Of a stretch of DNA of 64,000 bases, positions 46,438-55,550 are shown piece after piece. This stretch comes from Granulicella sp. dw_53. GTDB lineage: Bacteria > Acidobacteriota > Terriglobia > Terriglobales > Acidobacteriaceae. The stretch covers positions 186,001 through 250,000 of the forward strand of contig NZ_JAAVUR010000005.1 in NCBI RefSeq assembly GCF_018449545.1, in the 5' to 3' direction. Each line of letters begins with the position of its first letter. Positions within the stretch are counted from its first letter, which is position 1. A model generated the notes under the pieces. That model searched no databases, was not told where the DNA came from, and saw only the letters and a list, made by a program, of their open reading frames with translations. Made by a program: the position numbers and the translations under genes.

Positions 46438-47094
46438 ATGATCCGAATCATTCTCGCCGATAACCAGGCCATCTTCCGAGCCGGAGCCGCACGCGTCCTC
46501 GCACTGGAGGAGGACGTTCGCATCGTCGCTCAATGTGATGACCCCGGCCGCCTAAATCTCGCCATCGAAGCTCACCATGGCGCAGTCGTCCTGGTCTCGT
46601 CCACCCTTCATCTCGACATCCCCGCCTTCATCGTCCAGGCTCGCGCCCTCGAGTCCCGCCTGGTCCTTGTAATCGAAAACACCGAGACCATCCCTGACGA
46701 GCTCTGCTCCTCGCTCGAAGGCGTCGTCTGCCGCAACATCAGTGGCCCAGACCTCGTCGATTGCATCCGCCGCGTCGCCCGCGGCCAGCGTTGGGTTCAG
46801 CGAACCAACGTCACCACCATGCAGATCGCCGACACCGTAGGCACCCGCGTCCGCGACCGCCTCACCCCCAAGGAGATGCAGATCGTCGCCCTCATCGTCC
46901 AGGGCTGCAAAAACAAGGAGATCGCCCTCCAACTCGGCACCAAGGAGCAGGTCGTCAAAAACTACCTGCGCAGCATCTACGACAAATCCGGCGTCTCTGA
47001 CCGCCTCGAACTAGCCCTCTTCACCATCCACCACCGCGCCCTGGCCGAAGCCGCCGGAAGAGCCGGCAAACTCCTCCAAATGAAATCCGCCTGA
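46438..47094 (+). CDS. LuxR/NarL-type regulator with degenerate receiver domain
   Basis: A 218-residue two-domain protein. The receiver half starts RIILADNQAIFRAG, but the phospho-acceptor position reads Ser (VVLVSSTLHL, around residue 54) instead of Asp, and the conserved Lys is lacking (VVCRNIS). It therefore probably works without phosphorylation. Residues about 150-205 are a LuxR helix-turn-helix: LTPKEMQIVALIVQGCKNKEIALQLGTKEQVVKNYLRSIYDK. The ATG at 46438 is the residue where homology begins; an upstream in-frame start lacks support. It is divergent from the response-regulator/redox fusion, with which it shares a 281-bp control region and may form a regulatory circuit. Its targets are unknown. 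Confidence 0.9.
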   Translation: MIRIILADNQAIFRAGAARVLALEEDVRIVAQCDDPGRLNLAIEAHHGAVVLVSSTLHLDIPAFIVQARALESRLVLVIENTETIPDELCSSLEGVVCRNISGPDLVDCIRRVARGQRWVQRTNVTTMQIADTVGTRVRDRLTPKEMQIVALIVQGCKNKEIALQLGTKEQVVKNYLRSIYDKSGVSDRLELALFTIHHRALAEAAGRAGKLLQMKSA

Positions 47095-47224
47095 AAGCAA
47101 AAAAAACACCATCGAACAGCAGCATTAGACAGGGCAGCGCAACAGCAATAACCGCTCTTATCAGCCGTTATCCCTGGAATCACCGTTACGCCGTAAGGTT
47201 CTCGCACAGCCGTCAACCTTACGG

Positions 47225-48853
47225 CTAAATCCCCATAGGCTCATCCTCAGCCTCAGCAGCAACCCCAACCTTCTCAGCAACACTCTTAGCCTGCGTAAAC
47301 AGCAGCAGGTAGTCCGGCCCCCCAGCCTTGGAGTCCGTTCCACTCATATTGAATCCCCCAAACGGATGTGCCCCAACCATCGCCCCGGTGCACTTCCGGT
47401 TCAGGTAGAGATTGCCCACATGGAACTCCTCCCGCGCCCGCTCCAGCTTCGTCCGCGACTTCGAGTAGATCGCCCCCGTCAGCCCATACTCCGTATTATT
47501 CGCAATCTTCAGCGCCTCATCGAAGCCCTTGGACTTGATCACCGCCAGCACCGGTCCGAAGATCTCCTCCTGCGCAATCCGCGCCGCAGGAGCGACATCC
47601 GCAATCACCGTAGGAGCGATGTAATAGCCATTGGACTCCGTTTCCATCGCCTCGCCCCCGATCAGCACCCGCCCTTCACCCTTGCCGATCTCGATATACT
47701 CCAGCACCCGCCGGTAGGCCTTCTCGCTGATCACCGGTCCCGCCGCGAAGTTCTCCACCGGATCGCCCACCTTGATCTTCCTCACCCGTTCGACGAGCCG
47801 GTCGCAGAAGCTGTCGTAGATGCTCGCATCTACAATCACTCGCGAACAAGCCGAACACTTCTGTCCATTGAACCCAAACGCACTCGCCGCCACACCCTCG
47901 ACCGCCGCGTCCAGATCGCAATCGCTCTCCACCAGGATCGAGTCCTTCCCACCCATCTCCAGAATCGTCCGCTTGATGAAGATCTGTCCCGGCTTCGTCT
48001 TCGCAGCCTGCTCGTGAATCTCTAATCCCACAGCTTTGGACCCCGTAAACGCCACAAAACGCGTCTGCGGATGCGCAACCACGGCCGCGCCAAAGTCCGG
48101 CCCCTCCCCAGGACAGAAGTTCACCACCCCATCCGGTAGACCCGCCTCCTGCATCAAGTTGAAGAACCGTGCCGCAATCGTTGAAGCATCCACCGAAGGC
48201 TTCAAAATCACCGTATTCCCACACACAATCGCCGCCACCGTCATCCCCGCCATGATGGCGAACGGAAAGTTCCACGGGGGAATCACCGCACCTACCCCCA
48301 GTGGGATATAGCGTAGCTGGTTCCGTTCCCCAGGGAACTGGATCGGCGTCTCGGCCCGGTCCAGCCGCAGCGCCTCGCGTCCATAGAACTCCAGAAAATC
48401 GATGGTCTCGCCCACATCTGCATCGGCCTCCGCCCAGTTCTTGCCGACCTCATAGGTCAGCCACGCGCAGAACTCGAACTTCCGCTCGCGGATCATATCC
48501 GCCGCCTTGAACAGCAGCGCCGCCCGCTCCTGCACCGGAACCCGGCTCCAACTCGCAAACGCCTTCTGGGCAGCCTCCATGGCCACGGCAGCATGCTCCA
48601 CCCCCGCCCGCTGATGCACGCCGACCACCTGATCCGGGCGCGCCGGATTCTTCGAGATGATCTTCTCCTCGGTCCGCAGCCTCTTCCCACCGATCACCAT
48701 GCCGTACTCGAGCCCTAACTGGTTCCTCACCTCGGTCAGCGCCGCCTCCATGGCGCGTCTGTTATCGCCGTTGGAGAAATCGACAAACGCCTCATTCACA
48801 AACGGGGCGCGCACAATGGTGTCAGGAGGGGAAAAAAGATTCGCAGTGGCCAT
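47225..48853 (-). CDS. pruA: L-glutamate gamma-semialdehyde (1-pyrroline-5-carboxylate) dehydrogenase
   Basis: A 542-residue ALDH4-type enzyme that oxidises glutamate semialdehyde from proline to glutamate with NAD. The ALDH motifs are all present: VIPPWNFPFAI, TGSKAVG, catalytic Glu in ILEMGGKDS, catalytic Cys in FNGQKCSACSR and EEIFGPVLAVIK. It is the monofunctional RocA/PruA form without a fused proline dehydrogenase, and no putA-like gene is in the window. The ATG at 48853 is preferred (weak GAG upstream); another ATG 4 codons upstream is possible. A hairpin overlaps its stop codon, but a T-tract is missing. Gene-symbol choice between pruA and rocA is conventional. Confidence 0.94.
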   Translation of the reverse strand: MATANLFSPPDTIVRAPFVNEAFVDFSNGDNRRAMEAALTEVRNQLGLEYGMVIGGKRLRTEEKIISKNPARPDQVVGVHQRAGVEHAAVAMEAAQKAFASWSRVPVQERAALLFKAADMIRERKFEFCAWLTYEVGKNWAEADADVGETIDFLEFYGREALRLDRAETPIQFPGERNQLRYIPLGVGAVIPPWNFPFAIMAGMTVAAIVCGNTVILKPSVDASTIAARFFNLMQEAGLPDGVVNFCPGEGPDFGAAVVAHPQTRFVAFTGSKAVGLEIHEQAAKTKPGQIFIKRTILEMGGKDSILVESDCDLDAAVEGVAASAFGFNGQKCSACSRVIVDASIYDSFCDRLVERVRKIKVGDPVENFAAGPVISEKAYRRVLEYIEIGKGEGRVLIGGEAMETESNGYYIAPTVIADVAPAARIAQEEIFGPVLAVIKSKGFDEALKIANNTEYGLTGAIYSKSRTKLERAREEFHVGNLYLNRKCTGAMVGAHPFGGFNMSGTDSKAGGPDYLLLFTQAKSVAEKVGVAAEAEDEPMGI

Positions 48854-48971
48854 CTTTCGGCTCATTTCTAGCGCACAAAGCGCTGGGTAATTTTGACGCA
48901 GGGCAGGGAAGCATAGAGGCCTTCGGAATTAGCGCAGAGCTTTAGCCCTACGAAAAACCTCTGATGTTGGT

Positions 48972-48985
48972 GGGGCTTCAGCCCC
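48972..48985. repeat. Short intergenic palindrome GGGGCTTCAGCCCC
   Basis: A 14-bp hairpin-forming palindrome in the gap between the P5C dehydrogenase and three-domain genes, next to an AGCTTTAGCCCTA segment. Similar short GGGGCT/AGCCCC elements are frequent in intergenic DNA of this group from memory; a genome count would show if it is a family member. Confidence 0.4.
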
Positions 48986-49038
48986 GGGCACTCTTCATAG
49001 CGACGACCCTAATCCATACGCCCGCAAGTCAATTCGAG

Positions 49039-52000
49039 CTACACGCTCTCCGTCAGTTTATCGGTTTCCACGGACATCTGCGCCGTGCGCTCCAGCTTGT
49101 CCCAATTGAAGGGCTTACCGTCGATCGCCCGCTTCAGCGTCTTGAACAGCACCACCGAGAACACCTGCCTGTAAGTAAACCGCTGAATCCAGATATGGAC
49201 CAGCAGCCACCCGTCGCCCTTGCTCGCCGGATGCTTCCTCTCCAACGCAAACGCCAGCGCCGAAGCCATGAAGTCGATCATCAGGAAAGCCCCGAAGTAC
49301 GTAATCAGCTTGTACAGGCTCGCCGTCGAAGCCGTGTCCGGATGGAAGTGAAGATCGATGAAGTAATGCACGATCCCCGCGACAAACATCAGATCGATAA
49401 ACGGAGACAGCAGCGGCAGCAGGATCTGGAAGATCAAAATATTCGGCAGCGCAAACAGCCCCATCGCCCGGTGCTTCGAGATCGCGCCGCGATGCTTGAA
49501 GATCGCCTGCAGAATCCCGAACGACCACCGGAACCTCTGCCGCATCAGCCCGTCCACATTCACCGGAGCCTCTGTAAACGCCAGCGACCGGTCCTCATAG
49601 ATCACCGAGTAGCCTTGTTCGAGGATGTTCATTGTCAGATCCGCATCCTCGGCCACAGTGTTCGAGTGGTAGCATCCTCCGGCCTTGACAGCCGCCGTCC
49701 GCCAAGCTCCAATCGCCCCCGGAACCACCATCACCACATCGAAGAGATCCAGCGCCCGCCGCTCGAAGTTCTGGCTCGTGATGTACTCCAGCGCCTGCCA
49801 GCGCGTCCACAGATTCACCCGGTTGCCCACCTTCGCATTGCCCGCCACCGCGCCGATCTTTGGATTGGCAAAGTGCGGCACCAGGTTCGTAATCGCGTCA
49901 TGCGCAATCACGCCATCCGCATCGATCCCGACGTAGACCTCCTCGTCGGTCGTCTCCAGCGCAAAGTTCAAAGCATCGGCCTTGCCGCCATTCGGCTTCG
50001 TAATCACCGTCAGCCGTCCGGAGGCGATATCGTTCGGATAGGCCTCACGCGCCACATCGTAGGTCCGGTCCTTCGATCCGTCGTCGATCACCACGATCCG
50101 TATGTTCTTATAGTTCGACATCATCACCGAACGAATCGTCCGGACGATCACCTTCTCCTCGTTATAGGCAGGAATCAACACCGCCACCCGCGGGTTGTAG
50201 TCCTCCGTCGCGAAGTTCTTGCGCTTGCGGAACCGGTCCAGAACCGCGCACACCCCAATGATGATCAGCCGCGCACTCATCAGCACGTCGCCGACGAAGA
50301 ACATCCACACCACAAAATTAGTAAAGAAGCCGTAGAAGAAGAACGCGACCGAGTCCACCCGCGCCTGCCAGCGCTGCTTCGACGTCAGGGACGGCATCAC
50401 CTGCTCCCGCGTCTTACCCACCAGCTCCGACACCGGAACGATCTCGTATCCCCTCGCCCGCAGAGCCTGGATCAGCACCGGCAACGCCGCTACCGTCGGC
50501 GCTCGGTCCCCGCCCCCATCGTGCATCAGGATGATCGATCCCTTCGCCCACGGTCGAGCCTCCATGGACGCAATCTGTTGGAAGACGCTATCCGTGATCT
50601 CCTGCGGAGACTTCCGCGGATGCTCATCCCAGTCGTTCGTGTCGATCTTGTTCCCGATAATGACGTAGCCCAGCCCCTGAATCCGCTCTACCGGCGCCGC
50701 CTGATCGTTCGTATCCGGCTCCTGGTCGATCGAGTACGGCGGACGGAAGTACAGCGGCTGTACCCCCAGCTTCGCCGCAAACAACCGCTCCGTCAGATTC
50801 AACTGCAGGTCCATCTGCTTGGTCGAGATGTCGCTGATGTCCGGATGCGTGAAGGTGTGATTCCCGATCTCATGGCCTTCCTGGTACACCCGCTTCATCA
50901 CTCCGACGTTGTTCCCCGCCACCTCGCCGATCATGAAGAACGTCGCATGCACCCCGTACTTCTTCAGCACATCCAGAATGCGCGGAGTCCACTCCGGATC
51001 CGGCCCGTCATCGAAGGTGATCGCCACCTTCTTCGGGTGATACCCGTACTGCTCCACCGTGTACGAGAGCGGATACGAGTCCATCGACTCATCCGTGATC
51101 GACCGGTACTGCGAAGGCACCGCATTGTCGTCATCCATCGTGACCGTGCGCCGTCCCGCCTGCGGCTTCCGCGTCACCTTCAGAACGTCTCCCTCGCCCT
51201 CGGTATCCACGTCATACCCCGGCTCCACCTGCGCCAGATCCTTCACAGGATCGGCATGCAACGGCGAATCCCAGACCTTCCACAGCGAGTCATCCTCTTG
51301 CCCCAGCCGCCAAAGCGCATACGTCTGCAGCCCCAGCGCCCGCGCCGCCCGCATCTCGTTCAACACTGTCACCGCATCCAGAAACCACACCTGGTGCCGC
51401 ACATGCGCATCCACATCGTCATACGCAAAATGGACATTCAGCGAATCCCCATCCAGCTCAATCTGCGACTCAGAGTCCGCCGCCGCCTGCCAGGCCTCCT
51501 GCGTCGAAAGATTATCCACCCGCAGCACCTTGTCCGGAGCCTGTGGACCCGGCTTGGCGCCCTTCTTTCCTCCCGCCGTAGGAGGAGGAAGCGCCATGGT
51601 CCAGTCATACCCATAGCTCCCCATCGAGCAGATGATCTTCTCCTTCGGAACGATCTTCAGCACCGCCCGCAGGTTGTCGATAAACCAGTCCTGCGAAGCA
51701 ATCGGCCCAGGCCCACTCTCCGACTGGTGCTGGTCATAGTTCATCAGCAACAATCCATCCGCGTGGTCCGAGATCGACTTCAAGTCGAAGTCGTCATCCC
51801 CCACCGGAGTATTCACATACAGCCTCAGCTTGCGCGGATGGAAGTCGTTATACAGCTCCGTAATCAGTGCCAGAAACCCCGGCTGCGCCTCCGTCGGAAT
51901 CTCCTCAAAGTCCAGCGACAACCCGCGATAGGTAGGGTTCGCCGCCAAAAATATATCCATCTTCCGGATGAAGTTGGCTCGCGCCGTCGGGTTCGAAAGA

Positions 52001-52593
52001 AAGTCCCCTACCGAAGGCAGAAAGATCCCCTTCACCGGGTCGTAGTTATTCACCAGCGGGAAGACCTCGGTATCCACACCCTCTCCCACGATCGTTCGGG
52101 CTACCTTGTTTTCGCGGTCCACCGAGTGCACGCCCGCCTGATCCACCACCGCATACGGACGGTTATCGATCGTATACGCCGTCAGGTTCCCGTCCGGACT
52201 CACCACATGAATCCACTCCGGAAACAGCAGATCGATCTGCTTCACATGCTGCTTCAGCGACGAGTAGCTCGCCGGGTCATCCTCCACGTAGTAAGCCGCC
52301 CGCAGACCCTCACCCGAGTTCAACGGCACATCCGAAGGGCTCAGGTCCGTCTTGCGATGCGCCGACCGGTGCAGTTGCTGTCCCGGCTTCACCACCGGCA
52401 CCGGAGGCGTCGCCAGCGCGCGGTAGTTCCGCTTCGGAGTCGACAGCAGCAGCTCCGGCAACGGCTTCATCCGCAGCACCCCGGCCAGAAACAGAGTTCC
52501 TAGCGCAAGCCCCAGTAGGGCAAGCACATCGAAAATGCGTCGAAGCCGCTTCCATCGTTTGCGTTGCGGATCGTAAAAGACTGGCTTGTTCAT
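49039..52593 (-). CDS. Three-domain membrane protein: GH18-like, NodB deacetylase, GT2 synthase
   Basis: A 1184-residue protein that seems to combine polysaccharide synthesis and modification. A basic N-terminus and one membrane anchor (about 20-42) lead to a GH18-like domain (about 95-430) with YRGLSLDFEEIP and LLLMNYDQHQ. A NodB polysaccharide deacetylase follows (about 515-740): VAITFDDGPDPEW, GHEIGNHTFTHPD, YFRPPYS and ILMHDGGGD, all metal and catalytic residues present. After two membrane segments a processive GT2 domain (about 830-1080) shows LIPAYNEE, VIDDGSKDRT, GIDADG, EDADLT and QRFRW, then more helices. The plan resembles PgaB plus PgaC (poly-N-acetylglucosamine) in one chain, so an exported, partly deacetylated amino-polysaccharide is likely. 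It stands as a single gene. Confidence 0.92.
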   Translation of the reverse strand: MNKPVFYDPQRKRWKRLRRIFDVLALLGLALGTLFLAGVLRMKPLPELLLSTPKRNYRALATPPVPVVKPGQQLHRSAHRKTDLSPSDVPLNSGEGLRAAYYVEDDPASYSSLKQHVKQIDLLFPEWIHVVSPDGNLTAYTIDNRPYAVVDQAGVHSVDRENKVARTIVGEGVDTEVFPLVNNYDPVKGIFLPSVGDFLSNPTARANFIRKMDIFLAANPTYRGLSLDFEEIPTEAQPGFLALITELYNDFHPRKLRLYVNTPVGDDDFDLKSISDHADGLLLMNYDQHQSESGPGPIASQDWFIDNLRAVLKIVPKEKIICSMGSYGYDWTMALPPPTAGGKKGAKPGPQAPDKVLRVDNLSTQEAWQAAADSESQIELDGDSLNVHFAYDDVDAHVRHQVWFLDAVTVLNEMRAARALGLQTYALWRLGQEDDSLWKVWDSPLHADPVKDLAQVEPGYDVDTEGEGDVLKVTRKPQAGRRTVTMDDDNAVPSQYRSITDESMDSYPLSYTVEQYGYHPKKVAITFDDGPDPEWTPRILDVLKKYGVHATFFMIGEVAGNNVGVMKRVYQEGHEIGNHTFTHPDISDISTKQMDLQLNLTERLFAAKLGVQPLYFRPPYSIDQEPDTNDQAAPVERIQGLGYVIIGNKIDTNDWDEHPRKSPQEITDSVFQQIASMEARPWAKGSIILMHDGGGDRAPTVAALPVLIQALRARGYEIVPVSELVGKTREQVMPSLTSKQRWQARVDSVAFFFYGFFTNFVVWMFFVGDVLMSARLIIIGVCAVLDRFRKRKNFATEDYNPRVAVLIPAYNEEKVIVRTIRSVMMSNYKNIRIVVIDDGSKDRTYDVAREAYPNDIASGRLTVITKPNGGKADALNFALETTDEEVYVGIDADGVIAHDAITNLVPHFANPKIGAVAGNAKVGNRVNLWTRWQALEYITSQNFERRALDLFDVVMVVPGAIGAWRTAAVKAGGCYHSNTVAEDADLTMNILEQGYSVIYEDRSLAFTEAPVNVDGLMRQRFRWSFGILQAIFKHRGAISKHRAMGLFALPNILIFQILLPLLSPFIDLMFVAGIVHYFIDLHFHPDTASTASLYKLITYFGAFLMIDFMASALAFALERKHPASKGDGWLLVHIWIQRFTYRQVFSVVLFKTLKRAIDGKPFNWDKLERTAQMSVETDKLTESV

Positions 52594-52710
52594 TTTTGGG
52601 GTTGCAGGCTGCTCTCGCCGGTGCGGCTAAGCTCATCGTATGCAGACGACTCGCCCGCGTCAACGCGTCCTCTGCCTGTCTCCTCTTTCCTCACAGTATG
52701 ATGCTGCTAC

Positions 52711-54162
52711 ATGACCTCTGAGGAATCGATTTCAAGGCCACGCAGGCGTCTCCAAAGCCTGTCCATCGCCGCGGCCCTGACCGCCGGACTCCTCCTGCGT
52801 CTCTGGTTCATCCTCCACGCCGCCCGCATCGCCGGCGACACCCTCATCTACGGCGATATAGCCCTCAACTGGCTCGACCACGGCATCTACGGCTTCACCC
52901 AGACCGCCGCCCCACCCCTCCCCACCCTTATCCGCCTCCCCGGCTACCCGGCCTTCCTGGCCCTCTGCTTCACCGTCTTCGGCCGCGAGCATTACACCGC
53001 CGTCATGATCGCCCAGGCCTTCATCGACCTCGCCACCTGCCTCATCCTCGCCGTCCTCGCCGGACGCCTCTTCGGCCGCCGCGCCTTCCACGCCGCCCTC
53101 TGGTTCGGAGCCCTCTGCCCCTTCACCGCCAGCTACGTCGCCGCCCCCCTAGCCGAGACCCTCACTCTCACCTGCATCGCCGTCGCCTTCTACGCCCTCC
53201 ACCGTTGGCAGCATCTCTACCGAACCCAGCCCCAGGCCGCCCTCTCCAATCGCTGGCTCTACCTCCTGGCAGCCTCCCTCGCCTACGCCATCCTCCTCCG
53301 CCCGGAACAAGGCCTCCTAGCCGTCGCCATCCTCCCCGCAATCCTCTGGACCACTCTCCGCTCCAAACCCACCCCCAGCCTCCTCCACCGCGCAGCCCCC
53401 GCGCTCCTGGTAGCTGTCCTCACCCTCCTGCCCCTGGCTCCCTGGACCTTGCGCAACTGGCATACCTTCCACGTCCTCCAACCCCTGGCCCCCCGCTACG
53501 CCACCGACCCCGGCGAGATCGTCCCCCTCGGCTTCCAGCGCTGGTACCGCTCCTGGGCCATCGAATTCACCTCCACCGAGGACGTCTACTGGAACTACGA
53601 CGGAGCCCTCGTCCAGCTCAGCGACATCCCCACCCGCGCCTTCGACAACAACGCCCAACTCCTCGCCACCAACGCCCTCCTCGACGAGTACAACCAGACC
53701 GCCCGCACCAACCCCACCCTCGACGCTCGCTTCAGCGCCCTCGCCTCCGAGCGCATCCACGCCGACCCCCTCCGCTACTACCTCGCCCTCCCCGTAGCCC
53801 GCCTGCTGAACATGGCCCTCCGCCCCCGCACCGAAATGCTCCCCATCGCCCTCGAGTGGTGGAAGTTCCGCGAACACCCCGCCCAATCCATCCTCGCCGC
53901 ATCCTTCGGAGCCCTCAACCTGGCCTACTTCATCCTCGCCGGCCTCGGTCTCCGCCGCTGGAGCCGCCTCACCCGCAACGGCCTCCGCTGGAACGGATAC
54001 CCGACCCTAGCTAAGGCCATGATCGCCACCATCGCCCTGCGCTCAGCCCTGCTCATGACGCTCGACAACTCCGAGCCCCGCTACACCCTGGAGTTCTTCC
54101 CCATCTTCATCGTAGCCATAGCCGCCCTCTTCACCACCCAGCGCACGACCGAAGCACCCTAA
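52711..54162 (+). CDS. GT39/ArnT-like membrane glycosyltransferase
   Basis: A 483-residue polytopic protein with about 10-12 hydrophobic helices, of the GT-C fold (PMT/ArnT-like) group. The first periplasmic loop has the catalytic acidic residue in the usual place (GDTLIYGDIALNWLDHG) and is followed by RLPGYPAFLAL, a common signature. A large C-terminal soluble loop lies at about 270-370. These enzymes move a sugar from a polyprenyl-phosphate carrier to lipid A, protein or another glycan. It is divergent from the three-domain polysaccharide gene with 117 bp between. Codons end nearly always in C. Acceptor and sugar are unknown. Confidence 0.85.
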   Translation: MTSEESISRPRRRLQSLSIAAALTAGLLLRLWFILHAARIAGDTLIYGDIALNWLDHGIYGFTQTAAPPLPTLIRLPGYPAFLALCFTVFGREHYTAVMIAQAFIDLATCLILAVLAGRLFGRRAFHAALWFGALCPFTASYVAAPLAETLTLTCIAVAFYALHRWQHLYRTQPQAALSNRWLYLLAASLAYAILLRPEQGLLAVAILPAILWTTLRSKPTPSLLHRAAPALLVAVLTLLPLAPWTLRNWHTFHVLQPLAPRYATDPGEIVPLGFQRWYRSWAIEFTSTEDVYWNYDGALVQLSDIPTRAFDNNAQLLATNALLDEYNQTARTNPTLDARFSALASERIHADPLRYYLALPVARLLNMALRPRTEMLPIALEWWKFREHPAQSILAASFGALNLAYFILAGLGLRRWSRLTRNGLRWNGYPTLAKAMIATIALRSALLMTLDNSEPRYTLEFFPIFIVAIAALFTTQRTTEAP

Positions 54163-54208
54163 GATGCAAGTTGCATCAAGCCACAGAGCACAAGCTTGCC
54201 CCGGCAGC

Positions 54209-54288
54209 GCGCAAACTTGCCCCGTATGAAATTGACCATCACCCCAAGAGCGCAGACTTGCTCCGTATGCAATTGACCATTACCCCAA
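54209..54288 (+). repeat. Tandem pair of 39-bp direct repeats
   Basis: Copies at 54209-54247 and 54250-54288 differ at 4 positions; both start GCGCA and end in ACCCCAA, with an ATTGACCAT core. A shorter related CAAGCTTGCCCCG stretch lies just before. It sits in the gap after the GT39-like gene, and no coding sense is apparent. Confidence 0.75.
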
Positions 54289-54290
54289 AT

Positions 54291-54350
54291 TTGTCATCCT
54301 GAGCGAAGTCACTCGCAGCTTCATCGCGAGTGACGCAGTCGAAGGACCTG
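54291..54350. repeat. Dispersed CATCCTGAGCGAAG element with hairpin
   Basis: Starts TTGTCATCCTGAGCGAAG and ends GTCGAAGGACC, with an 8-bp inverted repeat TCACTCGC/GCGAGTGA (54309-54316, 54326-54333) between. A shorter relative is at 56989. This type of intergenic element is widespread among bacteria, by recollection. It is near the 3' ends of convergent genes. Confidence 0.6.
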
Positions 54351-54399
54351 CGGTTTGCCCGCAGCGGCACAGAATCCCACACCAAGTCACAGCCAGAAA

Positions 54400-55101
54400 T
54401 TAACTACAACTACCCTTGCACTTAATCTCATAAACCTTCAAATCAACCGGCCGGTTGTACTTGATATTCAAATAAGTAGCAGTCTGCTTATCCCCCGAGG
54501 GAGCAATAAACTCCTGCTTCAACGCCACCCCGCGCTCCAGATCCATCCACAAAGTCACCTGGGTAAACGTCCCCTTCACACTAGGATCCTTCGGCACCAG
54601 AACCAGCTTCTCCACCTTGACAGGCTTGCCATCCGTCAACGACTCAGACCCCTGGTCATCCACCGTCCAGGCCTTCAACAGATCCTGCCCGCTCCCGCCA
54701 AACCCCAGCGTAAAGAAGGTCTCGAACTTCGCCTGATTCTCCGCCGCCGCGATCACCTGCAGATGATTCGCTCCCGGGTCATACAGCTTGACCTTGCCAT
54801 CCTTGTACTCCACCACCCGAGCGTAAGGCGGCAGAATCTTCAACCCCATCTGCGTCGCCGCGCCCTTGCGAATAAAGTAGACGCTTCCCACCTGCGTCGT
54901 CGTCTCGCGTACCACCCGCTCGTAGATATCCCGATGCAGGTCCGCCTCCGCCGATTGGAACTTCGCGCTCGCCGCATCCAGCTTGCGAATCGTCTCCGTC
55001 AACTGCGGAGATCCCTGTCCCCAGGCCTGCAAACCAGAGACCGCAAAAGCAACCGAGAAGGCCAAACCGAAACTCATTCGACGTACATTCAATCTTCGCA
55101 A
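54400..55101 (-). CDS. LolA-like outer-membrane lipoprotein-sorting protein
   Basis: A 233-residue periplasmic protein with a basic signal peptide (RRLNVRRMSFG, hydrophobic run, cleaved near AWGQG). The body has the LolA/LolB half-barrel pattern: repeated amphipathic strands (GSVYFIRKG, YARVVEYKDGKVKLYDP, GVALKQEFIAPSGDKQTATYLNIKYN). A carrier role for lipoproteins or lipids is plausible. I choose a TTG at 55101 because GGGAG lies 6-7 bp upstream and the arginines suit a signal peptide; an ATG at 55077 is the alternative. It follows serS and a small membrane-protein gene on the same strand, so the three form a likely operon. Confidence 0.82.
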   Translation of the reverse strand: MRRLNVRRMSFGLAFSVAFAVSGLQAWGQGSPQLTETIRKLDAASAKFQSAEADLHRDIYERVVRETTTQVGSVYFIRKGAATQMGLKILPPYARVVEYKDGKVKLYDPGANHLQVIAAAENQAKFETFFTLGFGGSGQDLLKAWTVDDQGSESLTDGKPVKVEKLVLVPKDPSVKGTFTQVTLWMDLERGVALKQEFIAPSGDKQTATYLNIKYNRPVDLKVYEIKCKGSCS

Positions 55102-55154
55102 GGAATACTCCCAATCCGTCTCCGGACTTTGATGCAATTCAAGCCGTTGAGGTA

Positions 55155-55550
55155 CTACCGCAACACCCACGCATCGTATGCAATCACCTTGCCCTGGGCA
55201 TCCACCACCGGCTCATACCGCTCCAGCGTCACCTCGCCTGAGATCGGCTCCACCACCCTCAGAATCGCCGCCCTCAACTCCGCATCTGTCTTGGCTCCGC
55301 CGATCTCATCCGCGCGCACCTGGTACACGAACCGGCTGCTCGTCCCCACCATCCCGGCCTCTTTTACCAGAACCTCGCTCGCATGCAGAGCCACAGTCTC
55401 CACCGGCTTGTCCTTGAAGTCGATCACATGCGGCGACAAAAACAGGAACAGCAGTATCAGCGTCACCATCACGTCATAGTGAAAGCTCCCGCGCTCATAC
55501 GTCCAGAAGAAGTAACTCTTCACCACTTGCCCAACCGATCGTCTTGCCAT
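55155..55550 (-). CDS. Conserved-looking small membrane-anchored protein
   Basis: A 131-residue protein with one transmembrane helix (about residues 27-41, MVTLILLFLFLSPHV) after a short aromatic N-terminus, and a mixed alpha/beta periplasmic part of about 90 residues (VETVALHASEVLV...TLERYEPVVDAQGKVIAYDAWVLR). I do not recognise a family. Its ATG overlaps the serS stop by one base (TGATG), so translation is coupled to serS, and the LolA-like gene starts 53 bp after it. A role in envelope biogenesis with the LolA-like protein is a guess from position. Confidence 0.82.
   Translation of the reverse strand: MARRSVGQVVKSYFFWTYERGSFHYDVMVTLILLFLFLSPHVIDFKDKPVETVALHASEVLVKEAGMVGTSSRFVYQVRADEIGGAKTDAELRAAILRVVEPISGEVTLERYEPVVDAQGKVIAYDAWVLR

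Noticed and set aside
47190..47225. Perfect 11-bp hairpin GCCGTAAGGTT/AACCTTACGGC at the end of pruA as a terminator
   Set aside because: No T-tract on either strand and it overlaps the stop codon; could be an mRNA-stabilising stem but not supported as an intrinsic terminator.
48964..52503. Plus-strand open frame of 1179 codons opposite the three-domain gene
   Set aside because: It is rich in Arg, His, Pro and Leu without any domain pattern, and arises from C/G-ending codons on the real strand, which carries three recognisable enzyme domains.
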